From Megalobrama amblycephala (Eukaryota; Chordata; Actinopteri; Cypriniformes; Xenocyprididae), in assembly GCF_018812025.1 (NCBI RefSeq), contig NC_063052.1, forward strand, positions 12,977,501-13,041,500: DNA of 64,000 nucleotides, in the 5' to 3' direction. The notes under the pieces are model-generated. The model was given only the letters and a program-made list of their open reading frames with translations, was not told the origin of the DNA and did not search any database. How positions within the stretch are numbered: the stretch's first letter is position 1; every line of letters begins with the position of its first letter. Shown piece by piece: positions 37,382 through 44,615 of this stretch. The position numbers and the translations under genes were made by a program.

Positions 37382-38271
37382 TGCATTTATTTGAAAAAAA
37401 TAAAGTAAAAAGTGTGATATTGTGAGATATTATTACAATTTAAAATAACTGTTTTCTATTTTAAAATGTCATTTATTCCTGTGATCAAAGTTGAATTTTC
37501 AGCTTCATTACTCCAGTCTTCAGTGTCACATGATCCTTCAGAAATCATTCTAATATGATGATTTGCTGCTTAAGAAACATTTCTGATTATTATCAATGTT
37601 GAAAACAGTTGTGCTGCTTAATATTTTTGTGAAAAACATTTTTTTTTCAAGATTCTTTGATGAATATTAAGTTCAAAAGAGCAGCATTTATTTGAAATAA
37701 AATCTTTTGTAACATTATAAATGCTTTTAATGTCACTTTTGATCAATTTAATGTGTCCTCGCTGAATAAAAGTATTAATTTCTGATCCCAGACTTTTGAA
37801 CAGTAGTGTACATCATATAAATAATAGGATTTATTAAGACAGGCTGCAATTTCTTTCTTTATTTTTGCTAATAACAAAAAAATACATTCTTACGAAGCCA
37901 ATGTCAGCTACTGTATTATATTTTAATATAAAAGTAATTACTAATTGCTATAGCAATAATGATATTGACTACATTGTTTGAACAAATTAATATAATTGAA
38001 TCACTTACAAAAGTTCTGATGAACTTTGTACCATGAACAAGACCTTAGTAACTTAAATATATCCTAATAATCTTTTTTCGCTCACAGATGGTTTATAACT
38101 TCCCCGACGAGAGCAGTTTCATCATCAGCACAATACAAGGTGAATCATTTTCAAACGACACCAAAAAAAAAGTTTAATTAAAAATGCTTTTCTCGTTCTC
38201 CACATCATCTCTCCGACTTTTGCTCTTCCTCAGATGACACCACTGATGGATTTCACCTCGTTCTGAAGTAG
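12583..38271 (+). CDS. ubp1: UBP1, CP2/LSF-family transcription factor (16 coding exons, complete)
   Basis: Upstream binding protein 1 (LBP-1) is a nuclear sequence-specific DNA-binding protein of the grainyhead/CP2 superfamily that acts as dimers and tetramers. Coding exons: 12583-12698, 21941-22092, 22174-22250, 25044-25149, 25297-25403, 29929-30081, 30278-30388, 31883-31996, 32929-33035, 33118-33172, 33892-33985, 34471-34561, 34673-34794, 36867-37009, 38088-38139, 38234-38271. The product is 545 residues, close to the roughly 540 of human UBP1. Residues about 40-265 form the CP2 DNA-binding domain ([58 protein letters not shown]). A Ser/Thr-rich linker follows, then a SAM-like domain at about 370-430 ([20 protein letters not shown]) and a C-terminal oligomerisation domain at about 468-545 ([21 protein letters not shown]). 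The paralogues tfcp2 and tfcp2l1 fit less well, and the CLASP2 neighbour supports UBP1. Intron 7 has a GC donor; intron 1 spans 9.2 kb filled with transposons. Confidence 0.97.
13080..14198. repeat. 101-bp direct repeat pair (13080-13180 and 14098-14198)
   Basis: Two 101-base segments beginning ACAAGCGCTTTTGAAGTAAG and ending GGTTTAAA differ at only two positions by my reading. They lie 1018 bases apart in UBP1 intron 1. The second copy sits inside the inverted-repeat element at 13986-14446. Confidence 0.92.
13986..14446. mobile_element. MITE with GGCTGATTTATACTTCTGC termini, interrupted
   Basis: The left end AAAGGCTGATTTATACTTCT reappears inverted at the right end as AGAAGTATAAATCAGCTTT. 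Internal text with TACGCCGCAGACTACGC is typical of this element type. The 101-bp repeat copy B interrupts it, flanked on each side by a TTTACCTGAGG word. Confidence 0.8.
14884..15661. mobile_element. MITE with GTAACCCTCTGGTGCTCTTC termini
   Basis: The left end GTAACCCTCTGGTGCTCTTC pairs with right-end GAAGAGCACTGGAGGTTAC. A second inner pair (GTCAAAAATGA and TCATTTTTGAC) supports a palindromic element. It contains a (GT)n run and no transposase. Confidence 0.8.
15506..15533. repeat. (GT)n microsatellite
   Basis: A perfect GT dinucleotide run inside the MITE at 14884-15661. Confidence 0.95.
15701..15724. repeat. (TA)n microsatellite, left of hAT-like element
   Basis: A TA run directly abutting the element at 15726-16654, with a matching run on the other side. 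Confidence 0.95.
15726..16654. mobile_element. hAT-like non-autonomous element, AGGGCTGGACGATTAATC termini
   Basis: The ends AGGGCTGGACGATTAATC and ATAATCGTCCAGCCCTA are inverted copies, matching the AGGGCTG signature of the other hAT-like elements here. (TA)n on both sides hides or forms the target duplication. The longest interior frame (15914-16222) shows no zinc finger or transposase motif. Confidence 0.8.
16655..16697. repeat. (TA)n microsatellite, right of hAT-like element
   Basis: A TA run beginning directly at the end of the hAT-like element. Confidence 0.95.
17645..19515. mobile_element. Family A element copy 2, with nested insertion
   Basis: The left TTAA terminus with AGGATTAGTTCACTTC and the right GAAGTGAACTAATTCTGTAA are inverted arms of the same family as 1284-2801. 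An internal hairpin (CACGCATTACATAATCACGT and its inverse) lies at about 17950-18232. A separate 950-bp element interrupts it at 18243-19192. Confidence 0.85.
18243..19192. mobile_element. Nested MITE with GAGTCAAATTAATGCCTTAA termini
   Basis: The left GAGTCAAATTAATGCCTTAA and the right TTAAGGCATTAATTTGACTC are perfect inverse words, and the pairing continues into TTTTGCACAAAAATAAA. Inside, another hairpin pairs AAATGCATTGGAGGGG (about 18408) with CCCCCTCCAATGCATTT (about 18523). Confidence 0.88.
20106..21248. mobile_element. TTAA-flanked element family C, full-length copy
   Basis: Flanked by TTAA on both sides, with ends AGTGCCCC and GGGACACT. The interior matches the broken copy at 7150-7666. 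A hAT-like element has inserted at 20784-21126, so about 800 bases are native. Confidence 0.85.
20784..21126. mobile_element. hAT-like MITE with exact 8-bp target duplication
   Basis: The termini TAGGGCTGTCAAACGATTAA and inverse TTAATCGTTTCACAGCCCTA flank 343 bases of AT-rich palindrome. TTGCAATG occurs immediately on both sides (20776-20783 and 21127-21134). 8-bp duplications are the hallmark of hAT transposition. Confidence 0.93.
21280..21664. mobile_element. Repeat family P copy in UBP1 intron 1
   Basis: Shares GTCACATGATCCTTCAGAAA, the CTCCAGTCTTCAG word and an AACAGTGCTGTA-type end with the other copies. It lies just upstream of exon 2. Confidence 0.8.
21941..22092 (+). CDS. ubp1: UBP1 coding exon 2
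   Basis: Encodes [17 protein letters not shown] and [20 protein letters not shown], the start of the CP2 DNA-binding domain. Acceptor AG is at 21939-21940 and donor GT at 22093. Confidence 0.97.
22174..22250 (+). CDS. ubp1: UBP1 coding exon 3
   Basis: Encodes [18 protein letters not shown] and ELNNKTVK. It enters in phase 1 and leaves in phase 0, after an 81-base intron. Confidence 0.96.
22717..23396. mobile_element. TTAA-flanked palindromic element, AGGGATAGTTCACCC type
   Basis: TTAA flanks both ends; the arms AGGGATAGTTCACCCAAAAA and TTTTTGGGTGAACTATTCCT are inverted. The centre forms a second hairpin around GCTGAACG and ACTGCCGTTGTCAGAGCGC. It occupies most of UBP1 intron 3's left half. 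Confidence 0.88.
24212..24478. mobile_element. Repeat family P fragment
   Basis: Contains TCTACTCACCAAGGCTGCAT and GTGTCACATGATCCTTCAGA. It lies in UBP1 intron 3 next to a miniature TTAA element. Confidence 0.8.
24490..24594. mobile_element. Miniature 105-bp TTAA element
   Basis: TTAA on both sides encloses arms GAGTTAGTTCACCC and GCGAACTAACCCT with only about 70 bases between. It is an internally deleted version of the GTTAGTTCACCC family at 35716. Confidence 0.82.
25044..25149 (+). CDS. ubp1: UBP1 coding exon 4
   Basis: Encodes [20 protein letters not shown] and [15 protein letters not shown], a core strand-rich part of the CP2 domain. The short acceptor context is ATTATAG and the donor GT is at 25150. 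Confidence 0.96.
25297..25403 (+). CDS. ubp1: UBP1 coding exon 5
   Basis: Encodes [20 protein letters not shown] and [16 protein letters not shown]. Phase 1 in, phase 0 out. Confidence 0.96.
25528..26709. mobile_element. TTAA-flanked element, AGGGGCTC termini
   Basis: TTAA lies at both ends, with AGGGGCTC and GAGCCCCT immediately inside. The interior holds CpG-rich text and a short (CT)n stretch but no recognisable protein. It sits in UBP1 intron 5. Confidence 0.85.
26765..27475. mobile_element. Element family B, copy 2
   Basis: Termini ATAGAGTGCCTCAGGGATGG and GGGGTACTCTAT, with interior nearly colinear with 1752-2487. It abuts, sharing a TA, the related element at 27474-27876. Confidence 0.87.
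27474..27876. mobile_element. Short relative of family B, ATAGAGTGCTGCTGGGATGA termini
   Basis: The ends ATAGAGTGCTGCTGGGATGA and CATCCCTGCAGCACTCTAT are inverted. An inner palindrome around GATACTTGAACGTTTTG and its inverse spans about 27610-27760. Confidence 0.83.
28094..28142. repeat. Short near-perfect hairpin
   Basis: GTTTCTTTAAAGTCACCATA pairs with TATGGTGACTTTAAAGAAAC around a loop of about 10 bases. Confidence 0.85.
28723..28827. repeat. Inverted repeat, TTGGACTTGAAGCGGCGCTA
   Basis: TTGGACTTGAAGCGGCGCTA recurs inverted as TAGCGCTGCTTCAAGTCCAA with one mismatch, followed by an outer CAAGAAGTC. It is a MITE-like palindrome in UBP1 intron 5. Confidence 0.8.
29200..29233. mobile_element. 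hAT-like right-end relic
   Basis: The text TAAATGCGTTAAAAATTATA followed by AATCGACAGCCCTA resembles the right end of AGGGCTG-type hAT elements. No left end is recognisable. Confidence 0.5.
29929..30081 (+). CDS. ubp1: UBP1 coding exon 6
   Basis: Encodes [20 protein letters not shown] and [20 protein letters not shown], the most conserved stretch of the CP2 fold. It is a phase-0, 51-codon exon. Confidence 0.98.
30278..30388 (+). CDS. ubp1: UBP1 coding exon 7 (followed by GC donor)
   Basis: Encodes [19 protein letters not shown] and [12 protein letters not shown], a highly basic segment. The exon must end at GAG (30388), where the intron starts GCAAGA rather than GT: reading on gives a stop after a few codons, and the next exon resumes [14 protein letters not shown] in frame. 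Confidence 0.93.
31472..31804. mobile_element. MITE with GGCTGCATCCGAAATCGCAT termini
   Basis: Left end GGCTGCATCCGAAATCGCAT and right end ATGCGATTTCGGACGCAGCC are inverse copies. The inner words GTAGACGAAAAAC and TATGCAAAGAGAG are not paired. It lies in the GC-AG intron of UBP1. Confidence 0.85.
31883..31996 (+). CDS. ubp1: UBP1 coding exon 8
   Basis: Encodes [20 protein letters not shown] and [18 protein letters not shown]. The acceptor is GCGTAG and the donor GT is at 31997. Confidence 0.95.
32086..32838. mobile_element. hAT-like element, TAGGGCTGCCCCC termini
   Basis: The ends TAGGGCTGCCCCC and GGGGGCAGCCCTA are perfect inverses. The flanking 8-mers (GCTGGGTC and TCCAGGTC) agree only at five positions, so the duplication is eroded or absent. 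A 546-base open frame inside has no recognisable domain. Confidence 0.8.
32929..33035 (+). CDS. ubp1: UBP1 coding exon 9 (linker)
   Basis: Encodes [20 protein letters not shown] followed by a Ser/Thr-rich tract. It ends in phase 2 with GACAG before GT at 33036. Confidence 0.94.
33118..33172 (+). CDS. ubp1: UBP1 coding exon 10 (linker)
   Basis: A short 55-base exon encoding [19 protein letters not shown]. Its SSPNHQGD matches the human linker. Confidence 0.92.
33359..33697. mobile_element. hAT-like MITE with exact 8-bp target duplication
   Basis: The ends TAGGGCTGCAACGATTAATC and GATTAATCGTTGCAGCCCTA flank 339 bases of AT-rich palindrome. GATGGAAG is repeated exactly at 33351-33358 and 33698-33705. 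It is related to the element at 20784-21126. Confidence 0.95.
33892..33985 (+). CDS. ubp1: UBP1 coding exon 11
   Basis: Encodes [20 protein letters not shown] and [10 protein letters not shown], the entry to the SAM-like domain. Confidence 0.95.
34471..34561 (+). CDS. ubp1: UBP1 coding exon 12
   Basis: Encodes [20 protein letters not shown] and [11 protein letters not shown], the core of the SAM-like domain. Confidence 0.97.
34673..34794 (+). CDS. ubp1: UBP1 coding exon 13 (divergent linker)
   Basis: Begins [19 protein letters not shown] and continues into a linker with no close mammalian counterpart. The frame is open and both junction phases close, so it is accepted. Confidence 0.88.
35190..35550. 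mobile_element. Repeat family P copy in UBP1 intron 13
   Basis: Contains AAGGATCATGTGACACTGAA and AATAAATGCTGTTCTTTTGA, the same words as the copies at 131 and 54300. Confidence 0.8.
35716..36468. mobile_element. TTAA element, AGGGTTAGTTCACCC type, with inner palindrome
   Basis: The left TTAA is followed by AGGGTTAGTTCACCC; the right end carries the inverse GGGTTAACTAACCCT but no intact TTAA. The arms extend through TCTGTCATTTATTACTC and TCATCTTCAGAACACAAATT. The centre holds a second hairpin of GAATCAGTGGTTCGGA type. Confidence 0.83.
36867..37009 (+). CDS. ubp1: UBP1 coding exon 14
   Basis: Encodes [20 protein letters not shown] and [19 protein letters not shown], the conserved C-terminal oligomerisation region. 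Confidence 0.97.
37295..37378. repeat. (AT)n microsatellite, 84 bases
   Basis: A perfect AT run adjoining a repeat family P copy. Confidence 0.97.
37379..37812. mobile_element. Repeat family P copy in UBP1 intron 14
   Basis: Contains TCACATGATCCTTCAGAAAT and the CTGCATTTATTTGAAAAA-type end. The (AT)n run replaces its left outer terminus. Confidence 0.82.
38088..38139 (+). CDS. ubp1: UBP1 coding exon 15
   Basis: Encodes [17 protein letters not shown], matching the family text before the last exon. Phase 0 in, phase 1 out. Confidence 0.95.
38234..38271 (+). CDS. ubp1: UBP1 terminal coding exon
   Basis: Encodes [12 protein letters not shown] and TAG. The last residues match the conserved family ending (DG.H..LK). 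Confidence 0.95.
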
Positions 38272-39568
38272 AGCTGCTGACATCACAAGGCTCCATACTG
38301 CCGCTCTTCGAGCGTCGAGCATGTTCCCTCCATCCTCCTCTCTCTTCCTTTCCTAATCTCTCTCTCGTTCTTCGGAGAGAGACAGAGAGAGCGATATAGC
38401 CGGGGTTGGGCAGGGCCTCCTAACTGTTAGAATCTGACTTCAGTGTGTAAATTGTTTCATATTGAAAACACTTAAACTGATGCCAGTGTGTGCAAGCGGT
38501 GGGCTTTTACGTATGTGTGCGAGTGAGTTTTTAAAGGTTGAATCGGGAGGGGATGGAGGTGAGCGGAAACCGCAAGGAAGTGAGGAGAATCGTGACCACT
38601 TTTACTTAAGCGTGGAAGAATCCGAGCATCCGGCGCCACGATACGGCTGCGCTCAGACTCTGTCCTCGCTTTGCTAGTTTTGAACGTACAGTACCTACTT
38701 GAGTTTGTTCGCCTTTTATCTGTGAGTTGTCAACCGTTTCACTGCCTGCCCCTTCGGACGCCATCGGAACCCCTCGGTAGATAGTAACGACCTCTCTTTC
38801 AGTTGTGGGGAAACGCGTCCTGACTTAGGCATGCGCAGGACGTCTTTATGTCTGTCTGGATGAAATAATTCCTTGAGTTTGAGTTCGGTTGTGAGACTTG
38901 TGAGACGTTTTGGTTGTATCCTACTCTCGTCAGTGCTGATATCGTTTTCCAATTCCTCTCTCAAGACCAATCGTTTCTGGTGCCATCATTTCTGTTGACT
39001 ATATTTTACTTTGTGCTAATCCAGTTGAATTAAGTGTCAGAAAAATAGAATTAAATAATGGGATTTTTTTTAGATTGTGATGGTTGTGCTTCATATTTTC
39101 TGTGCCTGGGAACTATTACTGCCCTTTATAGTAGCTCCTGGCACGGATTATAACACGATTATTGATAAACGAGCACAATCACGAGCCTCCATTAATTACG
39201 TTTCCCTTAATGCCTTTGCATTCTTTTATCTTGTAACTTTTTGGCCTAGGATATGATGTTGACTGGTGCTTTTTTCAATGCACATGTGGTTTACCGTCAG
39301 CTGCTCCAGTTAGAGCTAGCCGTCATGGCTGTGGTCAGCCGGCCTTTTTTTTTTTCTTCTTCTTTTTTTCCTCTTTCCTGAATAGAGACTGACTCAGTAG
39401 TCATGTATCGGGCAGCTGTGCTTTGGCATGTACTGTGCTTATTATTGCCACTTTATATAGAGGAGCATGGTTGTAAGAATGTTGACTCCTTTTAACTCTC
39501 CACAAAAAACAAACAAAACAAAAAAAATGAAAAAGGAATGACCAAGTCTGCACTGAAACCGAAACCAC

Positions 39569-39574
39569 AATAAA
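39569..39574 (+). terminator. ubp1: UBP1 proximal polyadenylation signal
   Basis: AATAAA follows about 1.3 kb of noncoding 3'UTR (38272 onward) that shows no conserved ORF. It would give the shorter of two possible transcripts. Confidence 0.65.
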
Positions 39575-39825
39575 ATGTCACGCCGTTTGATACCTTGCTG
39601 TCGTTGGATGCTCACTTAGACTTCTGGTGTACGTGATGTTTCCAGGTTGAACAAATGATCAAAGTCTAAATACACAGAGAGGTGTGTTGTTCTCTTCCTC
39701 AGATCGTCGGACTGTCCTCTGCGTTTCCGTGATGATGATCATGGTGCCCTCATGTCACTGTCTGTCTAAAGAAGCCTCTCTTCCATAGGGGGTGCTGAGA
39801 TGTACACAATTAATGCCTGTACCAA

Positions 39826-39831
39826 AATAAA
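39826..39831 (+). terminator. ubp1: UBP1 distal polyadenylation signal
   Basis: A second AATAAA lies about 260 bases downstream, with a TTGTCTCTGG GU-type stretch after it. Alternative polyadenylation is possible. Confidence 0.55.
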
Positions 39832-40710
39832 AATAATTTTCATACATTGTCTCTGGAGTATTTACTATAATCGGAAGTGGTAATAATTGTGATATTTATT
39901 AGCTGTTTTATGTGCAAGGAGAAATGAGTGGTAAAAATAATACTCCTAATTACATTTTTACATATGTAAAATGACATTTATAACATGGGCTCAGAAATAT
40001 GTCAAAAAAAAAATATAAACATGAATGAGACAAGAAAGTTAATAATGCAAAATCCCATTTTGTGATAGTATGCATTTAGTCGCCATGTAATCAATGAAAT
40101 ATTGCAGTATTTATTATGAGATCTATTTATGCACATCTTTATTTTTAATTCATGTGCCTTTGTAATCTTTAATCAAAATAACTTCCCCTCCCTCTTGCAG
40201 CGTCTTCTCTGATGATGCGTTTACTGGCGTGAGGGCGGAGCAACCTGTCAATCAATTTCCCATGGATAAAATCAAGCCCTGCCCTACAATTTATTTCCTT
40301 GTTCCAGAAGCTGTTTCATTGGGATATGTACGTCACAATAGGAAAGAAAAGACATATTAACTTCGTTGCACGTGACTTTAAAGGGGTCATGAATCGAGAA
40401 ATCAAAATTTTCTTGATCTTTTGACATGTAAGAGGTCATTGTAAAAACATCCTGTAAGTTTCAGAACTGAAAACTTCCTCGTTAGTCCAAAAACAGCTTT
40501 TATTAAATCAGAAAATGACTTGTTTGGAATTTTGTTGCATTTATGATATAATTGTGCGACTAAAAACCGCCTCTGTAGAATCGAATCAACACCTATGTAG
40601 AACATATTTGATTTGTCACAATAAAAAGATGCTTATCACTTTATCAAAGCTTCTGAATTACAGGTAACTGTATGTAATAGGCCATAAATATGACTAAATG
40701 GGTAAGTCAT

Positions 40711-41321
40711 GGGTAAGTGTGTCAGTGTAAACTTACCTACTCTTTCCCCTATAGCTAAAGCATTGAACCAGAATTCCTATATGGATCAAACTGGGAATTT
40801 CTCTTAATTTCTGAGATCATTGTCCAATTGCTAGAGAATTTTTAAATAAAAACTAAAAAGTGATTCATAGGTTTTCAAAGCTCAAGTCTTGTCATGCACC
40901 TGTTTAGACCAAAGGCTTTGGTAGACCCAGCAAAAACATGATTTAAATGCAAAAATTTTAATTTTTGCCACATCTATAGAATTTATCCAATCTAAAATAT
41001 TAGAGATGCACCAATATATCGGCCAATAATCTGTATCGGCTGATAAAAGCAAATTATCACACTATCGGCCAATATATTAGTGCATCTCTAATATTTTAGC
41101 ATTGGATAAATTCTTTAGCTTTGAAACCTATGAATCACTTTTTAGTTTTTATTTAAAAATAAAAACGTCTACTGTTACTATGTTTATTTAAATTTATTTA
41201 AAAATTATCCAGCAATTGGACAATGGACAAAAAGAGAAATTCCCAGTTTGATCCATATAGGAATTCAATAGTTCAAGGCTTTAGCTATAGAGTAGGTAAG
41301 TTTACAATGACACATCTTACC
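40711..41321. mobile_element. Palindromic element with nested miniature hairpin
   Basis: The left arm (GGGTAAGTGTGTCAGTGTAA, then CCTATATGGATCAAACTGGG) reappears inverted on the right (CCCAGTTTGATCCATATAGG, then AAGTTTACAATGACACATCT). A 90-base palindrome sits in its centre at 41001-41090. Confidence 0.83.
41001..41090. mobile_element. 90-bp hAT-like miniature, TAGAGATGCACCAATATATC
   Basis: TAGAGATGCACCAATATATC and AATATATTAGTGCATCTCTA are inverted ends around repeated CGGCCAATA words, the type seen in TAGGGATGCA hAT ends. The flanks ATCTAAAATAT and ATATTTTAGC belong to the enclosing palindrome. Confidence 0.75.
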
Positions 41322-41682
41322 CCATCTCTAATATTTTAGCATTGGATCAATTCTATAGATAGTTTAAAAACAGATGATAGTCAGGGCCGATATATGCTAT
41401 CAATCAAAAGAAGGCGGGAAAATGCACTGCATTTGTGCTTTGTTTAAAGAAAATGCTAAGAAACCACTTTGATGTTCAATATTAATAGTAATTATATGAA
41501 TAACATTCATAAAGTTATGAAATATTAATTTAATCTTCAGAATTTAGTTAAAGTGTGTTAATATTAATTTGAGTAATGTGTTTGTTTATAACTGACACCA
41601 GTTACTCTGAAACAAGTTGATGAAATGGAGAAAATAAAGTTTTTATTTGGATTTCTTTCAAAATATAATGATTAATTATTAA

Positions 41683-42195
41683 TTGACCCTTCGCAAAGAC
41701 CCGCGCCCCTTAGTTACTGTTGCTTTGTCTGACAAGCCATGGCGCTGTCACGCCACACAGAGTGAAAAATACATCGTGGAGCAAAGGGGACACTGACAAT
41801 ACATCGACAGACAAGACAGCAGGTTACATATGATATTAAACAAAGTCCCAGCTTTCAAATTGTGTATCTTTTTTTAAAGAAATTAAAACAATAAAAAATG
41901 TTTTGTGGCTCTTTAATGTGTCATGACAGATCGCTGTAGCGCCTCAGCTCAAACGGCTCGTGAACCGATCATCTCTTCCTACTGGTTAATTTATAGCATC
42001 AAATAAACATGAATGAACATCAGAAGGAATGTTGTTTAAAATGCGGAAAGACGTCAGTGCACACCATTTTTCAAGTTCAAGTCCACCGAGGTTAATTAGG
42101 TTCTAACTCCTGACTGCTTTGTCGGACAAAATGGTGGATTTGGTGTTATGATTGGTTAGATCGATTGTCAATCAAACTCCCAGTGAAGGGTCAAT
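41683..42195. mobile_element. Inverted-repeat element with ATTGACCCTTC ends
   Basis: The left end ATTGACCCTTC and the right end GAAGGGTCAAT are perfect inverses. The interior mentions no protein motif. It is about 1.3 kb upstream of PDCD6IP. Confidence 0.7.
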
Positions 42196-42429
42196 TATAA
42201 CAAAGCCCCTTTAAGACAAGTCATTTCACTCGGCGGCCATATTTGAAACGCCTCACGGGCATCCAAGTGCAGCTCCTATCTCTTCGAATGGGGAAACTTC
42301 AAATTCTCTAAAGCTGTTCACCAAGCTTTAGATTAAATTTCATATTTGAAATCACCAATGAAATCTGACAACAACTGTCTCATAAAATTTGTTTATAAAC
42401 GCTCGAATATGACAAAAAAAAAACAACGG

Positions 42430-43042
42430 TATTTTTCAGGCCTAATGCGCATGCGCAGTCCTAAATGCGCGTCTCTTGTGCCTCATTTCGGAGTTTGTGT
42501 TGACTGTTTCTATAGAAACCGGAGCTTCTAACAGCCGCTGCAGTGACGCGATGACTTACCAATCGGCGATTGGCTCTTATTTAGAAGGCGGGACTTATTC
42601 CGCCATATTGCGCGTTGCACTTTCTCCCATTCATAATAATACGAGTGACACGTCTTGTGTTATTCTATCTTTGATTACAATAAAAGTAGCCTATCATTCA
42701 TTTAAAAGAAGGTATAAAAGGCAAACTATCGGTATCAGCAGATATTACTCTGAATAATCTCTCTATAAAATATAGTTCCACACGAGCCACCTGTGAAAGA
42801 ACATGGAAATAAAACGCTATTTACATATTTAGCGCGTTACATGTAAGGAATCGTTACAGAATTAATGTAACGATTACACCCGCGAGTGCAGGAACTGTTT
42901 TCGAATGCGCATGCGTCACTTTTTGACAGTACATCTGACGCGATGACGCACTCAAGACAACCAGGAAGTGCTCTGCCTTTGTTTTTGTCCGTCTGCAGTG
43001 TTCTCATTTTCCACTAGAACTGTGTCGTTCCCGCGGGCCCAA
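42430..43042 (+). promoter_or_regulatory. pdcd6ip: PDCD6IP promoter region with NRF1-type palindromes
   Basis: TGCGCATGCGCA at 42446-42457 is a perfect NRF1-type palindrome and TGCGCATGCGTC at 42906-42917 differs by one end. CRE-like TGACGC words occur near 42544 and 42938-42946. CpG frequency is raised just before the start codon. This fits a TATA-less housekeeping promoter; the exact start site is not visible. Confidence 0.6.
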
Positions 43043-43248
43043 ATGGCGACGTTTATTTCTGTCCCGTTGAAAAAGTCCTCAGAGGTGGACTTGGCGAAAC
43101 CGTTGCTGAAATTTGTAACGGCCACGTATCCTCCCGGTGAGGAGCAAGCGGAGTATGTCCGTGCCGTGGAAGAGCTCAATAAGCTCCGTAAAAGTGCTCT
43201 TGGGAGGCCGCTGGACAAACACGAGAGCTCGCTGGAAATCCTGCTGCG
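43043..43248 (+). CDS. pdcd6ip: PDCD6IP coding exon 1
   Basis: Opens [20 protein letters not shown], the conserved ALIX N terminus, in the context CCCAAATGG. An upstream in-frame ATG at 42968 is not used in the choice because the family starts at MATFIS. Ends phase 2. Confidence 0.97.
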
Positions 43249-43712
43249 GTAAGAGACAAGACAACTTGATTGCGAAGTTTCACTGGGTGTTCATTTCTGC
43301 TGCCTGTGTCGTAGATTGTTAATTAATCTATATAATTTGCTGATTGTTTTCCTTTAGCGTATAGCAGAAGCTGTCGACATGAAGCTAGCTAACGTCGTTT
43401 AATAGCAAAAATAGTTTAGTCAAGACTGATGACTACCGTTGGTGACTTAAAATCACTACATTATCTGTTTTTATTTGCTTTATAGAAATATAAAACGTAA
43501 ACTGGTGGTGTTGTTCGTTGTTGTTGCTTTAATCGGTTGTTTTTTGACGTCTACTGTTAGTATGTTTCATCATTTTAGTGTTTTAGTGTACATATGTGTT
43601 TAAGGTGGTATGTGGTTTACGCAGTTTGGGCAGAGATTCAGTTCTTTTGGGGAAGTTGACATCCTGTGGTGTGACATGCTATCGTTACTCTCTAAAAGTA
43701 GACATTTTAGAC

Positions 43713-43788
<76 letters not shown>

Positions 43789-44552
43789 CTATTATTTTGC
43801 ATACTGATATTGTTTTAAAATTAATACTTTTAAAATTCATTTGTCACACCCAATGACCATTCAAAATTAACTAGTTGTCCCAAAAAGGTTATTGAAATTG
43901 TGAAAAACACAAAGCGATGACAAATTACAGTATCTAAAATATTACATTAATATAAATTTTAATGATGAATATAAAAAGTCCATAAACACGTTATATGCGT
44001 GCGTCAACTGCCCATTTATCATACGTCACCGGCTTCCTGGTTCTGCGTGACTCAGGTGTGTCATTCAGACTGACTAAATTAATAATATATAATTCGACGC
44101 AAATGACTGAAATAAAGAAGAAAATACTTTTGAGTTGTTTATACTATATTTTCCTAGTTGTTTAAGCAGTTATCTTCGACCTCGAGACTCCATTACGTCA
44201 TGTATTTGTCTGGGGTGGATACAGGTGTGTGAGTGACGTAGAAGTATTATTTTGGGAAATATTTATAACAGGGTTACATGCTTTATTACTTTATCTGTTA
44301 ACCAGAAGTTGAACGTTGGAGCTTTGGAAGAGATTAGGAAATGGCTGGTTAATTTGTTAAACAAAGCCAGATTTGCTGTCTCATGCTTTCAGCACATTAT
44401 TTCTCCCGTCTAAATCCACTTTTTTGGGGCCTATACTGAACTTTTTAATGCAAAGGAATTGGGAAGTTGTCAAAAATAATTTTACTATGAACAATGTATT
44501 TTATGTGGAGACAATTCTGTCAGTGTCATTTTATTTTATAGTTATAAAAAAA

Positions 44553-44615
<63 letters not shown>

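Larger units (their letters stand above)
39860..42429. other. UBP1-PDCD6IP intergenic spacer
   Basis: No exon or conserved ORF is visible. It contains palindromic elements at 40711-41321 and 41683-42195 and a TTAA-type left end (AAAGGGGTCATGAATC) at about 40379. The rest is AT-rich and unassigned. Confidence 0.7.

Noticed and set aside
37156..37386. Open frame encoding a long Ile-Tyr repeat
   Set aside because: It is only the (AT)n microsatellite read in one frame; the same happens at 43725, 44555 and 54548.
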